From: Fragum whitleyi
Taxonomy: Eukaryota; Mollusca; Bivalvia; Cardiida; Cardiidae
NCBI GenBank assembly: GCA_948146395.1
Contig: OX411559.1
Location: forward strand, 31,402,708 to 31,466,707
DNA length: 64,000 nt
Direction: 5' to 3'
The position numbers were made by a program, and so were the translations under genes. The notes under the pieces are model-generated. The model was not told the DNA's origin and did no database searches. It worked only from the letters and a program-made list of their open reading frames with translations. Shown one piece after another: positions 1-10,530 of this stretch (position 1 is the stretch's first letter; the number at the start of each line of letters is the position of its first letter).

Positions 1-635
1 GTATTCGGGTCAGATTTTTGTAAAACTTGATTCCGCGAAAAGATCGTAAATCAAAAGATATTTAAATGTCGCGTCAAGTGTTAACAAAACCTGTCTTTTT
101 AAACGGATGAAAAAATAAGTGATTTTTTTTTTGTTTTTCATACAACCACATTAAGATTTAATACTTCTGAAGCCTATATTTTACAATAAACCTAAATTAC
201 AAATATTTTAGAATACGTTTTTGCCCGAGGATCGAGGTAAAATAAGCATAGTAACGACGGTTTTTGTGCGACGTCGAAATCGACGAAAAACGTTGCAATA
301 ACTTCACTAAATCGAATTTAATGAAAAATCTAACCCGAAGACATATCATTTTTATTTGATAAATGTAGAGTATATTCATTTCGCCACAAAATGATAAAAG
401 ATCAGCATAAGTCACCGTACAAAATTTAGAAAAAATTATATTCAGAAACTTAAAAATCGCGCAATAGATAACGTTTTATGCCTGTTCTTCTGTTTGAATG
501 TCAACAGAAAAAAAAGACTAGCTCGGGTGTTCTCGGTCTTTCAAAATGAAAGTTTTTCCAAAAAAATTGGCCCATTAATTCAGAAAATATTTGCAAATAC
601 TGATTTTGGTGGTTCGAAAATGGGCCGGCCCTTAA
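1..635 (-). mobile_element. Outer TTAA foldback element, first part (open at window edge)
   Basis: This stretch is the reverse complement of about 800-1442 with moderate divergence: 197-420 pairs with 1030-1240, and 480-625 pairs with 808-965. It belongs to the same family as the element at 632-1929 and is broken at a TTAA site (632-635). It resumes after 1926 and ends at 2079. Its other terminus lies before the window. The reading frame of about 70 codons shared by the two copies is explained by nucleotide similarity and has no recognisable domain. Confidence 0.7.
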
Positions 636-764
636 GGTAACTGCGGACAGATAACATGGTCGAATTTTCGACTTTCTTAAAATCTCACAATAATTTCTGA
701 GATTTATATTTGAAGTGCGGGAATTAGCGAACACGCAATGAAAAGGGTCTGAAGCTCGTTCATT

Positions 765-780
765 TGACGTCGTGACGTCA
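765..780. promoter_or_regulatory. Double CRE-like box in element arm (left)
   Basis: TGACGTCGTGACGTCA consists of two CREB/ATF-type half-palindromes in tandem. The same box sits at the matching place in the other arms (1771-1786 and 1931-1946). Conservation in all arms is visible; protein binding is inferred. Confidence 0.3.
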
Positions 781-1770
781 TTAAGGGTCAACCCCTTTTC
801 GACCCGCCAAAATCGTTATTTGCAAATATTTTTTTAATTAATCGGCCGATTCTCACGAAAATAGTTTCATTTTGGAAGTCCAAGAACGCCCGAGTTAATC
901 GTTTAATTTCTGTGCACATTCAAATAAAGAAATAAGCCCGAAACGCTAACTATTTCGCGAATTTTAAGATTTGACGTTCCTTTTTTCATTTCATTTTTTG
1001 TAAATAAGTAGAAATTTCTCAAAATTTCGTCCGGTGACATATGCTGATTTTTTGTTATTTTGTAGCGAAAAGAATATGCTTTGCATTAATCAAATAAAAA
1101 TGATATGTTTTCGGGTAAGATTTTGTATTCAATTCGATTTTGTGAAGTTGTTGCAACATTTTTCGTCGAATTCGACGTCGCACCAAAACCACCGGTACTA
1201 TGCTTATTTGGAGCTAATCTCCGTGCAATAACGTATTCTAACATATTTGAAATTAAGGTTCATTGTAAAATATAGGCCTCAGAAGTATTAAATCTGAATG
1301 TGATTTTAAGAAATACAAAAATTCATTTAAGTTTTATCCATTTATAAAAGACAGCTTTTGTGAACATTTGACGCGACGTTGAAATATCCTTTGATTTGCG
1401 ATATCTTCGCGGAATCGAATTTTACAAAAAATCTAACCCGAAGACACATCGTTTTTATTCCAAATTTCTTCAGCGGAATGGTTTGGCAGTAACATATATA
1501 AATTACAGCATAGGTTACCGGACAAATTTTCGAGAAAAAAGGAAATATTTCCAGTGACTGTACTCGAAAACAGCAACGCAGAAGGCATTGACATTTAAAA
1601 CGTTACACTTAATTGTATTTCTTACAATAATATCTTTATATCAATAAAACATAACATCATGCGTCTTTAAACGAAGCAAATGGCGTTTTCGGGATGAAAA
1701 TTGGTTTATTATTTCCGAAAAAAATGGATAATTACTGATTTTGGTCCCTAAAAAGGGGTCGGCCCCTTAT

Positions 1771-1786
1771 TGACGTCATGACGTCA
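1771..1786. promoter_or_regulatory. Double CRE-like box in element arm (right)
   Basis: TGACGTCATGACGTCA is two abutting perfect 8 bp CRE palindromes. It lies at the mirror position of the box at 765-780, beside a conserved GGGGTCGGCCCC segment. Confidence 0.35.
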
Positions 1787-1925
1787 ACTCTACGTTATGA
1801 AATTCTTTTTTATGACCGAAATATGAAAGCGGGTACTTCAAAGTTCAGTTTTATCGCATTCGGCATGATTTGCAGACAATTTAAAATTTGTACCTAAAAT
1901 GGCCCTCTATGTGTCCGCAGTTACC

Positions 1926-2079
1926 TTAAATGACGTCACGACGTCAGTTGAGTGAGCTTCAAACCCTTTATATTGCGTGTTAGCTAATGCTCACATTTCA
2001 AAGATGAATCTCAGCAATTATTGTGAGATTCAAAGAAAGTCGAAAATTCGACAATATCATTTGTCCGCAGTTATCTTAA
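1926..2079 (-). mobile_element. Outer TTAA foldback element, terminal part
   Basis: This is the continuation of the element broken at 635. Read in reverse from 2079 it matches 632-785 closely: TTAA, ACTGCGGACA, the TCGAATTTTCGA box, the ACACGCAATA box and a double CRE box at 1931-1946. Joining 635 to 1930 recreates the junction seen uninterrupted, in reverse, near 770-800. Confidence 0.7.
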
Positions 2080-2431
2080 ATTAATAAATACATGTAAATA
2101 CCCGCTTCCGGTTGAAAGAGTTTGGAGGCAGAGGTCCGTTACTACATTTAAAAGCGGTATACATGTGAACATAAAGAAACGAAACTTAAACTTCTTTGTA
2201 ACCATTGGCATGCAGAGAATATGGTTTTTAGAAAAACCAGTGGAATGTCTAGGAAAACTAGTATTTCTTCTACGAATATTGATAATAATTGTGTGCGTAA
2301 TTGTAACATGCAGTCCATTGTAACGCTTTACTTCCGGTTGATATTGTGTATGACTTACATGTACCACAAATTTAGTCATATAAGCATATTTTGATCACTA
2401 AAGACGCGATTTTCGTGCTGCTTACAGTTTA
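2080..2431. other. Intergenic stretch, nothing recognised
   Basis: About 350 bp of AT-rich sequence between the TTAA element and the first TA-MITE. No gene, RNA or convincing repeat partner was seen here. Confidence 0.4.
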
Positions 2432-2778
2432 CAGTTAAGAACATCGTGAATTGACAAGATGAATAAATTTGAAGTGATTTTGTTAAAAAATAATCAAAAT
2501 TATTCGAATAAAATCAATATTTGTATCAAATCCATAAAATAATTACATGCTTTTAATGGCCGGCATTGATTTTTAAGTATCTGAATTTTTTTCGAAAACG
2601 TGAAATTAGAAAAGAATATTAAAGTAATTAAAGGAAGGTATACATTTGAACAAAATTATCGATTGTGTTTTAGTAAAGCTCTTGAAAATCTTACAAAACT
2701 CGCTCCTCCCACTCATTTAATTTCATTCCAAAAATATTTGAAATATTAATATTGTTAATTTCACGATGTTGTTTACTG
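2432..2778 (-). mobile_element. TA-MITE copy, reverse orientation
   Basis: It has the family ends (CAGTTAAGAACATCGTG at left, CACGATGTTGTTTACTG at right) and the antisense internal block AAAACTCGCTCCTCCCACTC. It lies at the start of duplicated segment A. Its counterpart in copy B is 12998-13818, which carries an extra insert. TA flanks and CAGT ends suggest a Tc1/mariner-type source of mobility. Confidence 0.6.
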
Positions 2779-3165
2779 TTTATGCGGAAAAACTGTATAC
2801 GCACCCCTCAAACTGAGTTTCACGAAGTTTCTCAGAATAAGCAACTGCTTATTTATATCCCGAGTCCGAAAATTTGACTCGCAAAAAAATTGCTTAACTT
2901 TTTTACAATAGTATTACTCGAAATAAATCTCTCCCACTGAAAGAAATAAGGAGATTTTTTCCTAATCAATGAGCTTAGAAAAATCACAAGTTTCATATCA
3001 AAAGAGCCAAGTAATTATCTTTTCTGTTGCCAAAAGGTCGCCCAAATACTAGAAAGATAGCTCATTTTAATCAATGTATAATCCATCATATTTCGGACAT
3101 TTGATGAAAGAGATACATAAATGAATAATGTTTCGACACCGACCTCGGCGAGGTTTTTTTTCTTA

Positions 3166-4720
3166 GAGAGCGTTTACACTGTATGTTTAAGCAGATGTGA
3201 AAAAGCACATGTGTAAAAGCGTATCTGTCTTTTTACGTTTACACTGTATGCTTTTACATATCTGCTTCAGTTGACCTCGGTCACAACTGTCAATCATTTC
3301 CAAGATCAAATAGTGTATTGTATTACTGGAATGATGAGGGAATATCTTACCGCTAACCGAAACCAAATATATATTTGAATAATTTAATTCTATTTGTGTC
3401 CATCAATATTCCTATGTTCTGATTGGCTAAAATTGGTTTCATAGTTCAATGAAAGCAATTTTGTGTATGCAGCTATTTTGTAAGCTTCCGCGAAAAGTAG
3501 TCCAATTAAAGATAAATTTTATAATTGACTAATCTTAACGGTTTTTGCTTCGTGTTATAAAAATTTAAGATTTGAAAAGAATATATCTTAATTTTATGGA
3601 GGTATGAAACAACAAAAATCCTAATCACACTCATACATGAATCCGCTTTGCGTATTTATACAGTGTAATTATGATTTTAGTTTCACACCTCAATGAAATC
3701 AACAAATAGTCTCTTCATCACTTTAGTAATAATAAAGACATTGAAATATAGCGCGATTAATTTATTTGAATCCTTTTATCCTGCTTAAGTTTTCTTAAAC
3801 CTTGAAAATGGTCACAGAATTTTCTGTTTCTGTAATTAATCATTTGATCTCTTTTCTGAACATTTGTTTCACAAAATATTTCATTTCTAATTTAATTCGA
3901 GACTTAGAGTAACAGTAAAAAGAATTACTCTTCACAATTAATACTTTATATATAACCAACACATTTTCATCGTGTCGCTGAGTACTTGTGTCTCGATTGA
4001 GAGGAGCCAGGAGAAATTTGATTCCTGAAAATGTCATTGGTCTAGCTTCATTCTCTTACTTATCCATAACATTTGGTGCAAGTATTTGAGGATTTCACAG
4101 GAAGAAGAATGGAGAGGGAGTTATAAGAACTTGATCTTTGATTGATATTAATCATATAAATTGCATAGGCATAAACAAACTAATTAAAAGGTATAGAATT
4201 ATTTTATAGGTGATGAGACTATACAATTAAGTACAGTAGAATGACAATTCTTAATTCAATATTCCAGACATATAGACTGACTATGGTCAATATGTTCTGC
4301 AATATTCTGATAGGTCAGTAAATTGTACTGGGTATTTAAACATTTTTTTTAAGTTTTATTATTATAATTATTTTTCAATATACTAAGTACCACTGAAAGA
4401 ACTTATCTATTATATGTAATAGGTTAAATTTTCTCCCTGGTCATTGATGGAATTATATTTCACAAAATGTGGGTATTTGACAGGCTCTCTGAGAGAGCCG
4501 ACCAGTAATTGATTATTTTATCAGCTTATCAGCAGGTCATCAGAGGTATCAATGGTCATTTCGGTATTGAAAAGCAGACGGAAATAGAACATGTTCTATT
4601 CCGTATGTTTTGCAGATCTGTTAACAGAACGCTCATTATCTGGGGGTTTACACTGCATGTTTTGACATACAATGTATATGAAAAAGCAGATGTGAAAAAA
4701 CATACAGTCTAAACCCCCTC
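3166..4720. mobile_element. TIR element in copy A, PIF/Harbinger-like
   Basis: The left end GAGAGCGTTTACACTGTATG is matched in reverse at the right end by GAGGGGGTTTAGACTGTATG. TTA flanks both sides (3163-3165 and 4721-4723). Copy B lacks the insert and reads TTTTAGTTAGAACGG at this place (near 14630). A TTA target duplication fits PIF/Harbinger elements. Subterminal copies of TTTACACTGTATG recur near 3236 and 4645. No transposase frame is visible, so it is probably non-autonomous. Confidence 0.6.
3594..3725 (+). repeat. Dispersed repeat (three copies in window)
   Basis: It shares TGGAGGT, CATGAATCCGCTTTGCGTAT, CAGTGT and TTTAGTTTCACACCTCAAT in order with 23923-24050 and 36580-36700. It lies inside the Harbinger-like insert. 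The family is not recognised. Confidence 0.45.
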
Positions 4721-5247
4721 TTAGTTGGAACGGGCAAGCTCAATTTATTTTTTTTTTCCAAAATATTATCTGATGACGCTGGTCGATTTTTAAGTAATCG
4801 GGAACACTGATGAAAAAAAAAAAATAAATAAATAAATGAAAACGCTTCGTTACGCACGTTGGCTAGATGACGTCAAACGCACCAACATTCCCGCTAAAAC
4901 AAAAACAACGAAATCTAGATTTAATCTGTAAATAAAAATAGATAACAAAACGTCTTTTACTTCCTTTGGCAAGCCTTTGTACGATTATAGGCACATTTCA
5001 CATTGCTTTTCTATAAATGGTTACTTGCAAAAGGTGAATTAAGTCATAATTATAAGCCTATCTTGCATTATATCATTATGTTTTACCCAACATCTACGAT
5101 ATAAATCTTTTTTAAGTCTGACAGCCGTCAGTCAATTATTATCATATATAGAACTCCCTTTCTCAGTTACTCGTAGACGATATTTATAACTAACGGTCAA
5201 ACAATGCCTTTTCTAGACGAATCGAAAAACAATAACATGCACGTGTA

Positions 5248-5647
5248 CAGTTAATAACATCGTGAAATTGACAAAAACATTGTGAAATTGACAAGTTAAA
5301 TTATTTTGGTATGGTTTTGGAATAGAATTTAATTAGTGTGTGGAGCGAATTTTGAATGATTTTCAAGGGAGGTAAAATATAATCGATAATTTCGTCAAAC
5401 AACTGGACGAAATTATCGATATTTTCCCCTCTTTTTATAAAATACGCATGCAAGTTCTATAAATAGCTTTCTTTGTCTTCACGAACCAATCAAAACGCAT
5501 ATAAAATTGAATTAAGTCAGTGAAATCGTGTATTTTCTACTACGATTTTTATTTAAAAAGTAGTTCTTGATCCTATCATTTTTAGTAATTTGAGCGATTA
5601 AGATTGGTTTTAATCGAGAAGAGAGTCAAAAACGATATTATTAGTTG
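5248..5647 (+). mobile_element. TA-MITE copy, duplicated with segment A
   Basis: It begins CAGTTAATAACATCGTGAAA after TA and ends near TTAGTTG before TA. A secondary repeat AACATTGTGAAATTGACAAG follows the left end. The central palindrome reads ATCGATAATTTCGTC / GACGAAATTATCGAT. The same insertion exists at 15454-15859, so it predates the segmental duplication. Confidence 0.7.
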
Positions 5648-6435
5648 TACATGTATTTTTGGGTAATGACGATTTTACGAGCAAGACAGATTTTCTTCGA
5701 ACACCTTAGGTAAGTTTTTTTTGTTGTTCGTGTATTTGTCCAGATCGTACTTTTCGGTTGAACGGCGGAATCAGTACATTAAAAAAAATCAAACTCGATA
5801 TCATAATGGGCATGTCTTGTCCGGTTTCGCGATTATGCAAGAAATTAAAAACATTTTTATGAGCAATAGAAAATCAATGAATGAAGCATTATTTGTATAA
5901 TAAAAGTTAAATTTTGCATTTCATACCTTTTCGTCGAAAAGAAGCCGAGAATACCTCGATCAAAATTCATTCATCGTAGGGGTAACTTGAAATATCTTGA
6001 TTGACGCCAGAAATAGCGAGCATTTACATTGTCATTTGCATATCTCGGCCGACTTCCAATATATTCCTGGAGAGGCAATTTTTATTCACACATTTCATGC
6101 CAAAGTAATTTGGCAAGAAAACTATTTATCATCTTTTATAACGCCATGTCGAGTTCGAGGGAATCGCTTTATGATTGCTCTGAAATCGGAGTCTATATTC
6201 CCAATATAACTTAACTCCTCAAAAGTTCATGCATTTGTCTTAATGAAGCTTGTTTAAAATGTTTCCTGGATAAACCATAAACCTTAGCCAGAAATGCAGT
6301 GTCTATACTTATAGAAGTTTATGTTCAAAATATACACCTATGTACTTTAAATGCGCATAAACCTTTGTTTTAAACGGAAAATAAGGAACGCAGACGAAAT
6401 AAGATACGCAAGAAAAAGTGCAAAGCTGGTCGAAT

Positions 6436-6630
6436 CCATGTGGTGTCCATGCTCTAGAGATAGATCACCGGTCTCTTGTCCCAAATTTCCCGAGTTCGAT
6501 TCCCGGGAGCGGCTTTTGATCTTGGTACTTTCATTGGCCCACACATTCGGCGCGAGTACTGGTGAATATTCCAGGACGCAGATTCGAGAGGGATTAATCT
6601 TATTGGTTTTCAAATTGATGTAAATAAATA
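6436..6630 (+). mobile_element. SINE C copy
   Basis: A tRNA-like head (TGGTGTCCATGCTCTAGAG) is followed by a B-box-like GAGTTCGATTCCC near 6493. A body of about 110 bp and a short AAATAAATA tail come next. The second copy is at 18602-18784 in segment B, so the insertion predates the duplication. The head is too diverged for a working tRNA. Confidence 0.55.
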
Positions 6631-6853
6631 GGTTAAAGCCAAGCTAAATATATATTTGCTTACCTTTGCTTGGACCCATTGACAGTAAGAGGCTGGGGTT
6701 GGGCTCTTTACTCTTTACTCTTTACACATACAGGTCTAGTGTAAACCCTCAAACAGCTTCTTTTTCTTTACCGAATTCTTAACGACGAGATGTAATAATC
6801 AGGTTTTTGACAATAATTATAACAAAACTAATGATACAACAACATGAAATACT

Positions 6854-7018
6854 TTAAGGTAGTGGACCCGTAATAGTTCCGCAACATTTAGGACCACATA
6901 TTCTTTCACAAGGTTAACCGAGGTTTCCAAATGAAAATCCTTTGGAAATCTTGGTTAACGCTGTTAAAGTTCAATACTTATGAGATGTTGCATAACTATT
7001 ACGGGTCCACTACCTTAA
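6854..7018. mobile_element. Palindromic TTAA MITE, copy 1
   Basis: Ends TTAAGGTAGTGGACCCGT and ACGGGTCCACTACCTTAA form a perfect inverted repeat. The whole 165 bp folds on itself around TTTCCAAATGAAAATC. Other copies are at 19007-19171 (the duplicated partner) and 42473-42635. The TTAA flanks suggest piggyBac-type mobilisation. Confidence 0.75.
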
Positions 7019-7082
7019 ACGTAATGAATCAAACCATTTAAAGATGAGCATAATTTTAAATATCAGATATTTGTGTGGCTTC

Positions 7083-7290
7083 ATAGACTAATCAGATCCG
7101 TCAAAATCGCTACAAATCAAAAAGGCCAAAGAATTATTTGAGACACTTGGGTGGTCGATTTTTAATCGTTTCTGATCGATTTCGGATCGTTTATTAGTAT
7201 CTGAATGAGTGTTTTGAACGCTTAGAACGGAGAGATTAACAACTATATTAGAATGGTTTTGATTAAGGTTAACTTCACAATGATTTACAT
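7083..7290 (+). mobile_element. TA-MITE right-half copy
   Basis: It carries the right-half blocks (CTAATCAGA, GATCGTTT, TTAGAATGGTTTTGATTA, a degraded AACTTCACAATG end) without the left half or central palindrome. The same truncated copy occurs at 19232-19442. Confidence 0.5.
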
Positions 7291-7295
7291 GTAAC

Positions 7296-7480
7296 AAAAA
7301 CAACATTTCCATCGAAGATGTCTATTCCAAGTATGTAATTGGATTCTAAAAGCAATGGCTAGACGTACTTGCTTAATAAAACCGACAAGCTGTTGCAATT
7401 AATTGACACTAGATCTTAACAGTTTTCAACTTGCGACTACAATTACTGCATAATTGCGCAACTGGTAGAGACGTCGCAGC
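7296..7480 (+). repeat. Dispersed repeat shared with 32953-33105
   Basis: The shared order is TTGGATTC, TGGCTAGACG, AATAAAACAGA-like, AATTAATTGACA, AGATCT and GCAACTGGTAGA-like. Segment B keeps only its central part (19455-19498), suggesting a deletion there. The family is unrecognised. Confidence 0.4.
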
Positions 7481-8550
7481 GAACTGAGGCTACAAAGCGT
7501 ACAAGCATAATGATTGTCTTGAAAAGATAATTGAGCTTTAAGAAACAGAACAATTCTTGCAGTATACATATTGTATGTCTGCAGTATTTTTGCAGTGAAT
7601 TTCCGCGGATGTAAGATTCGAGTGACCCCATTGAGAACTATTTCCTGAGGATATTGTGGATCCGCTCTGGTCTCAATTCACTTCCGAGATCGTTTTACCC
7701 TTAAACCTTTCTGTTTAAAAATGTTGTGCCCCTTTTGCCACACTGTTTTAATGTTTAAATACTAATTAGAAGCTTGTAATAAGTTTCAGCCAAGTGTCAG
7801 ACGTCTGCCGCATTCCATGCACATGATTAAATTAATTTAGGTGGGAACTATTTTTTCAGAGACTGACCTTTGATGGAGGTCCCAAGTAAGGAAACTGTTT
7901 CGTACCAAGATATTTTCGAGGGTGATTGTGCACAATGAAACATTGTGAAAAAATGAACCGCTCATGAAAGTACCTTCTGGACAAAAATTTGAAGACCAAT
8001 GAATGATCATTGAGGCTTTCGAAGTTTTTTAGCCAAAAGGACTTTTCTTGTGGAGCTACAGACTGTCAAAATGAGTCAATTTATTTTGTATTTAACTAGG
8101 CATAGTATCCTTGGATGGTTAAAGTAGTTCCTAAAGAGATGTGGTCCCTCAAAAGTAGAGCTTGTCTGAGTGTTAAACAGTGATTTATGATGTTTTACAT
8201 GATTTTCAAGGCACTAGAGTATACAAGTGTATTGTACTATCTCATTGCAGGATTCTATTGATGGCGAATAAAAAATATGATGGGTGATTCGCGGACCGGC
8301 AACTTGGTTCAATCTGAAACTAGTCTTCCTTTGTTTTGACAGAAATATTTCCAAAGTTGCGTTATCATCATATATGATATTTATGGTTAAGCGGAAGGTA
8401 TTGGGGAGTGGATTAACAACCTTTTTACTTCATAATTCAATGATAATTCTTGGATAGGCTTCAGCTTTGAGAAAAAGACTAATATCATACAGACTTAAGA
8501 GGACAAAATTTCACTGGGTCACGCCGATTAGCGTGAGATTGTTTAGATTA
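7481..8550. other. AT-rich stretch private to copy A, nothing recognised
   Basis: Segment B passes directly from the equivalent of about 7440 to the right half of a TA-MITE. This kilobase is therefore either an insertion in A or a deletion in B. No terminal repeats, coding frame or RNA gene was seen. Confidence 0.35.
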
Positions 8551-8831
8551 AGTTAACGAAATCGTTCAATTGACAAGATGAATGATTTTGAAATGATTTT
8601 AGAAAGAGTGCAATGAGTGGGTTTTGTTTTTGAGTGAGTGAGTAAGTGAAATCGACGATTTTTTTTAACGATTTTTCTTTTCAATTTTATTGTTGATCCT
8701 AAATCTAAGCGATTTAGGAGTGTTTTTGAATGGTTTGAACGAGCGTCTGAAATGAATGAATGGAACATTAAGTGAGCATTTTAGAATGGTTTTGATCGAA
8801 ATGAACATCAATTTTAGGATGTTCTTAACTG
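8551..8831 (+). mobile_element. TA-MITE copy, internally deleted
   Basis: The left end (AGTTAACGAAATCG, TTGACAAGATGAATGATTTTG) is joined to the right-half blocks, and the right end CTTAACTG precedes TA at 8832. The central palindrome is missing. The right flank GTTCTGTTTAC is shared with 19785-19797, so the insertion is older than the duplication. Confidence 0.6.
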
Positions 8832-9061
8832 TAGTTCTGTTTACATGTTCGAAGATGGCTTTGGGTGGAACTTCGGTTAAGCGGTTTGGCGGAACTTCGG
8901 TAAAGCGGTATATTGATACGCTTTTTTGAATTTATTTATTTTTTTATCTAATTTGAGTGATAATCTGCTATAAACTCATTTTGAAAGTTTCACTAATTTT
9001 TCGAGAAGAAAGTTAAATTTTCGTTATACTACAAGCAGCAGCATATTTAAAAGATAACGTA

Positions 9062-9380
9062 CAGTTAGTTACATCGTGAAATTGATATTCATATCAATCA
9101 AAACCATTCTTAATCGCTCACTCAGCGCTCCATTCATTCATTCCAAGCACTCACTCAAACCATTCTAAAACGCCCAAACCCATTGAAAAATATAGAAGCA
9201 AAGACGTCATTCGAAATAAATTTAGATAGAGAAAAATCGAAATTTCACTGACATAATTCAAATTGTTAGCGTCTGATCGGTTCTTGAAAAAATAGAAAGC
9301 TATCTTAAGAACATGTATGTGTATTTTATCAAAGGGAGGTAATCAATATCGCTAATTATGTTCATCATGTTTTTTAATTG
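9062..9380 (-). mobile_element. TA-MITE copy with empty site in segment B
   Basis: It reads CAGTTAGTTACATCGTG after TA (9060-9061), then the antisense right half, then GGGAGGTAATCAATATCGC. It ends TTAATTG before TA (9381-9382), so the left half is lost. The flanks AAGATAACG and GTAAATAGCATTTC are contiguous in segment B near 20930-20955, which is an empty site. Confidence 0.65.
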
Positions 9381-9516
9381 TAGTAAATAGCATTTCTGAA
9401 GAATTTAAATTAAATCGGACGATAAATGTACTTGTTAAAGAATGAAGACGAACATTCGTTAAATTATAACTTTCTTTAATATCATTTATTTACTTCATTT
9501 TTTTCTCTCTTTTTTT

Positions 9517-9542
9517 TGGGTGGGGGATGGGGTGGGGGAGGG
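9517..9542 (+). other. G-quadruplex-capable G tract
   Basis: Five runs of three to five G separated by one or two bases lie on the plus strand. The corresponding place in segment B (near 21130) has lost the tract. Folding is inferred from the pattern. Confidence 0.5.
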
Positions 9543-10165
9543 GTTTAAAATTAATTGGGGACGGCAAAGTAAATAGGCTAACGCTTTCGTCACAGCACTT
9601 CTCACAAATACTGAAACTTCCTATATCTCGTAAAGATATGGAGAAAAAATCAAATTGTGGACGACCTAACGGCTTTGCTTTAATTTATCTAAGCTACAGG
9701 TACGACGTTCAAGTCGCCAAATTTATGAAAATGTTTCAAACAAAATTGAGTTCAACAGTCATCTCAAAAAATTTTAAAAATCGAATTGGGACTAATTAGA
9801 TTTCTTAAATTAGTCTACTAAAATTAGTGTAAACTGTTAGACTAGATGGATGCAATAAATATATAAATACTTTTTCACATATTAAAGAAATGACAAAATG
9901 ATATTTGATTCCTAAAACATAAGAGGCATATTTTGTCTGGAAGAACACATAAATATAATCTGCAGACGTAAACAGCTCTGTGCAGGCAAATATGCCGTAA
10001 TACAAATTAACTTCTATACAATAAATAGTCATTGAGGTGTCGTGGACGTAACGTAATGGCGATAATTCAACAGAACCCGGGCAGCTTGATGTTATATAAT
10101 GTGTATTATTAAATAAGAAATTCTCGGTTATTTTTGGGGGGCCGTCTGCAAGAGGTTTATGTGGA

Positions 10166-10530
10166 CCCTGTTTGTAAGAATTTTTGTCTTAATTATAAAC
10201 GAATGGTTCAAAAACACACAAAAAGTAATTGATTATATTATTAACTCGATTTCGTTAAAATAGGACTATTTACTTTAAATATGATGAATTATTTTAATTT
10301 CAGTAATGATCATTTTTAGCGTAAGTCAAAAATTACAGTTGCTTCTCCAAAAAATATTAAATATGGAATTCGGCCGTGCGTTATCTCATTTGAATCATCT
10401 TTAGGGAGATGTTGCCAGGCAGAATATAGAAATAAAGCACAAGGTACGGTTTGCTTTTTTGACTTGCGATTATTTTTTTCGTAAGAAGTTTAGTAAAACA
10501 GGCCCCTGGTAAATGTTTAGACTGACTAGT
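10166..10530. other. Stretch after copy A, nothing recognised
   Basis: Homology to segment B ends near 10165. The following 360 bp are AT-rich with no gene, RNA or repeat partner seen. Confidence 0.35.

Larger units (their letters stand above)
632..1929. mobile_element. Inner TTAA foldback element nested in its own family
   Basis: The element starts TTAAGGTAACTGCGGACA at 632 and ends TGTCCGCAGTTACCTTAA at 1929, a perfect 18 bp inverted repeat including the TTAA. The arms stay imperfectly complementary almost to the centre near 1280, for example 1015-1160 against 1420-1530. TTAA duplication is the hallmark of piggyBac-type transposases, so a non-autonomous piggyBac-like foldback of about 1.3 kb is inferred. 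No transposase reading frame is visible. Confidence 0.72.
2525..10165 (+). repeat. Segmental duplication, copy A
   Basis: It is colinear with 13090-21795. Matching blocks include 2820-3150 with 14270-14605, 4715-6240 with 14620-16440, 6640-7290 with 18790-19440, and 9390-10160 with 20940-21790. The blocks are clearly homologous but carry many substitutions, so the duplication is not recent. Differences are mostly insertions private to one copy. Confidence 0.8.

Noticed and set aside
197..1231. Conserved small protein shared by the two foldback elements
   Set aside because: The similar peptides (MTYAD...) come from overall nucleotide similarity of the element arms. The frames end at different places and no selection for coding is visible.
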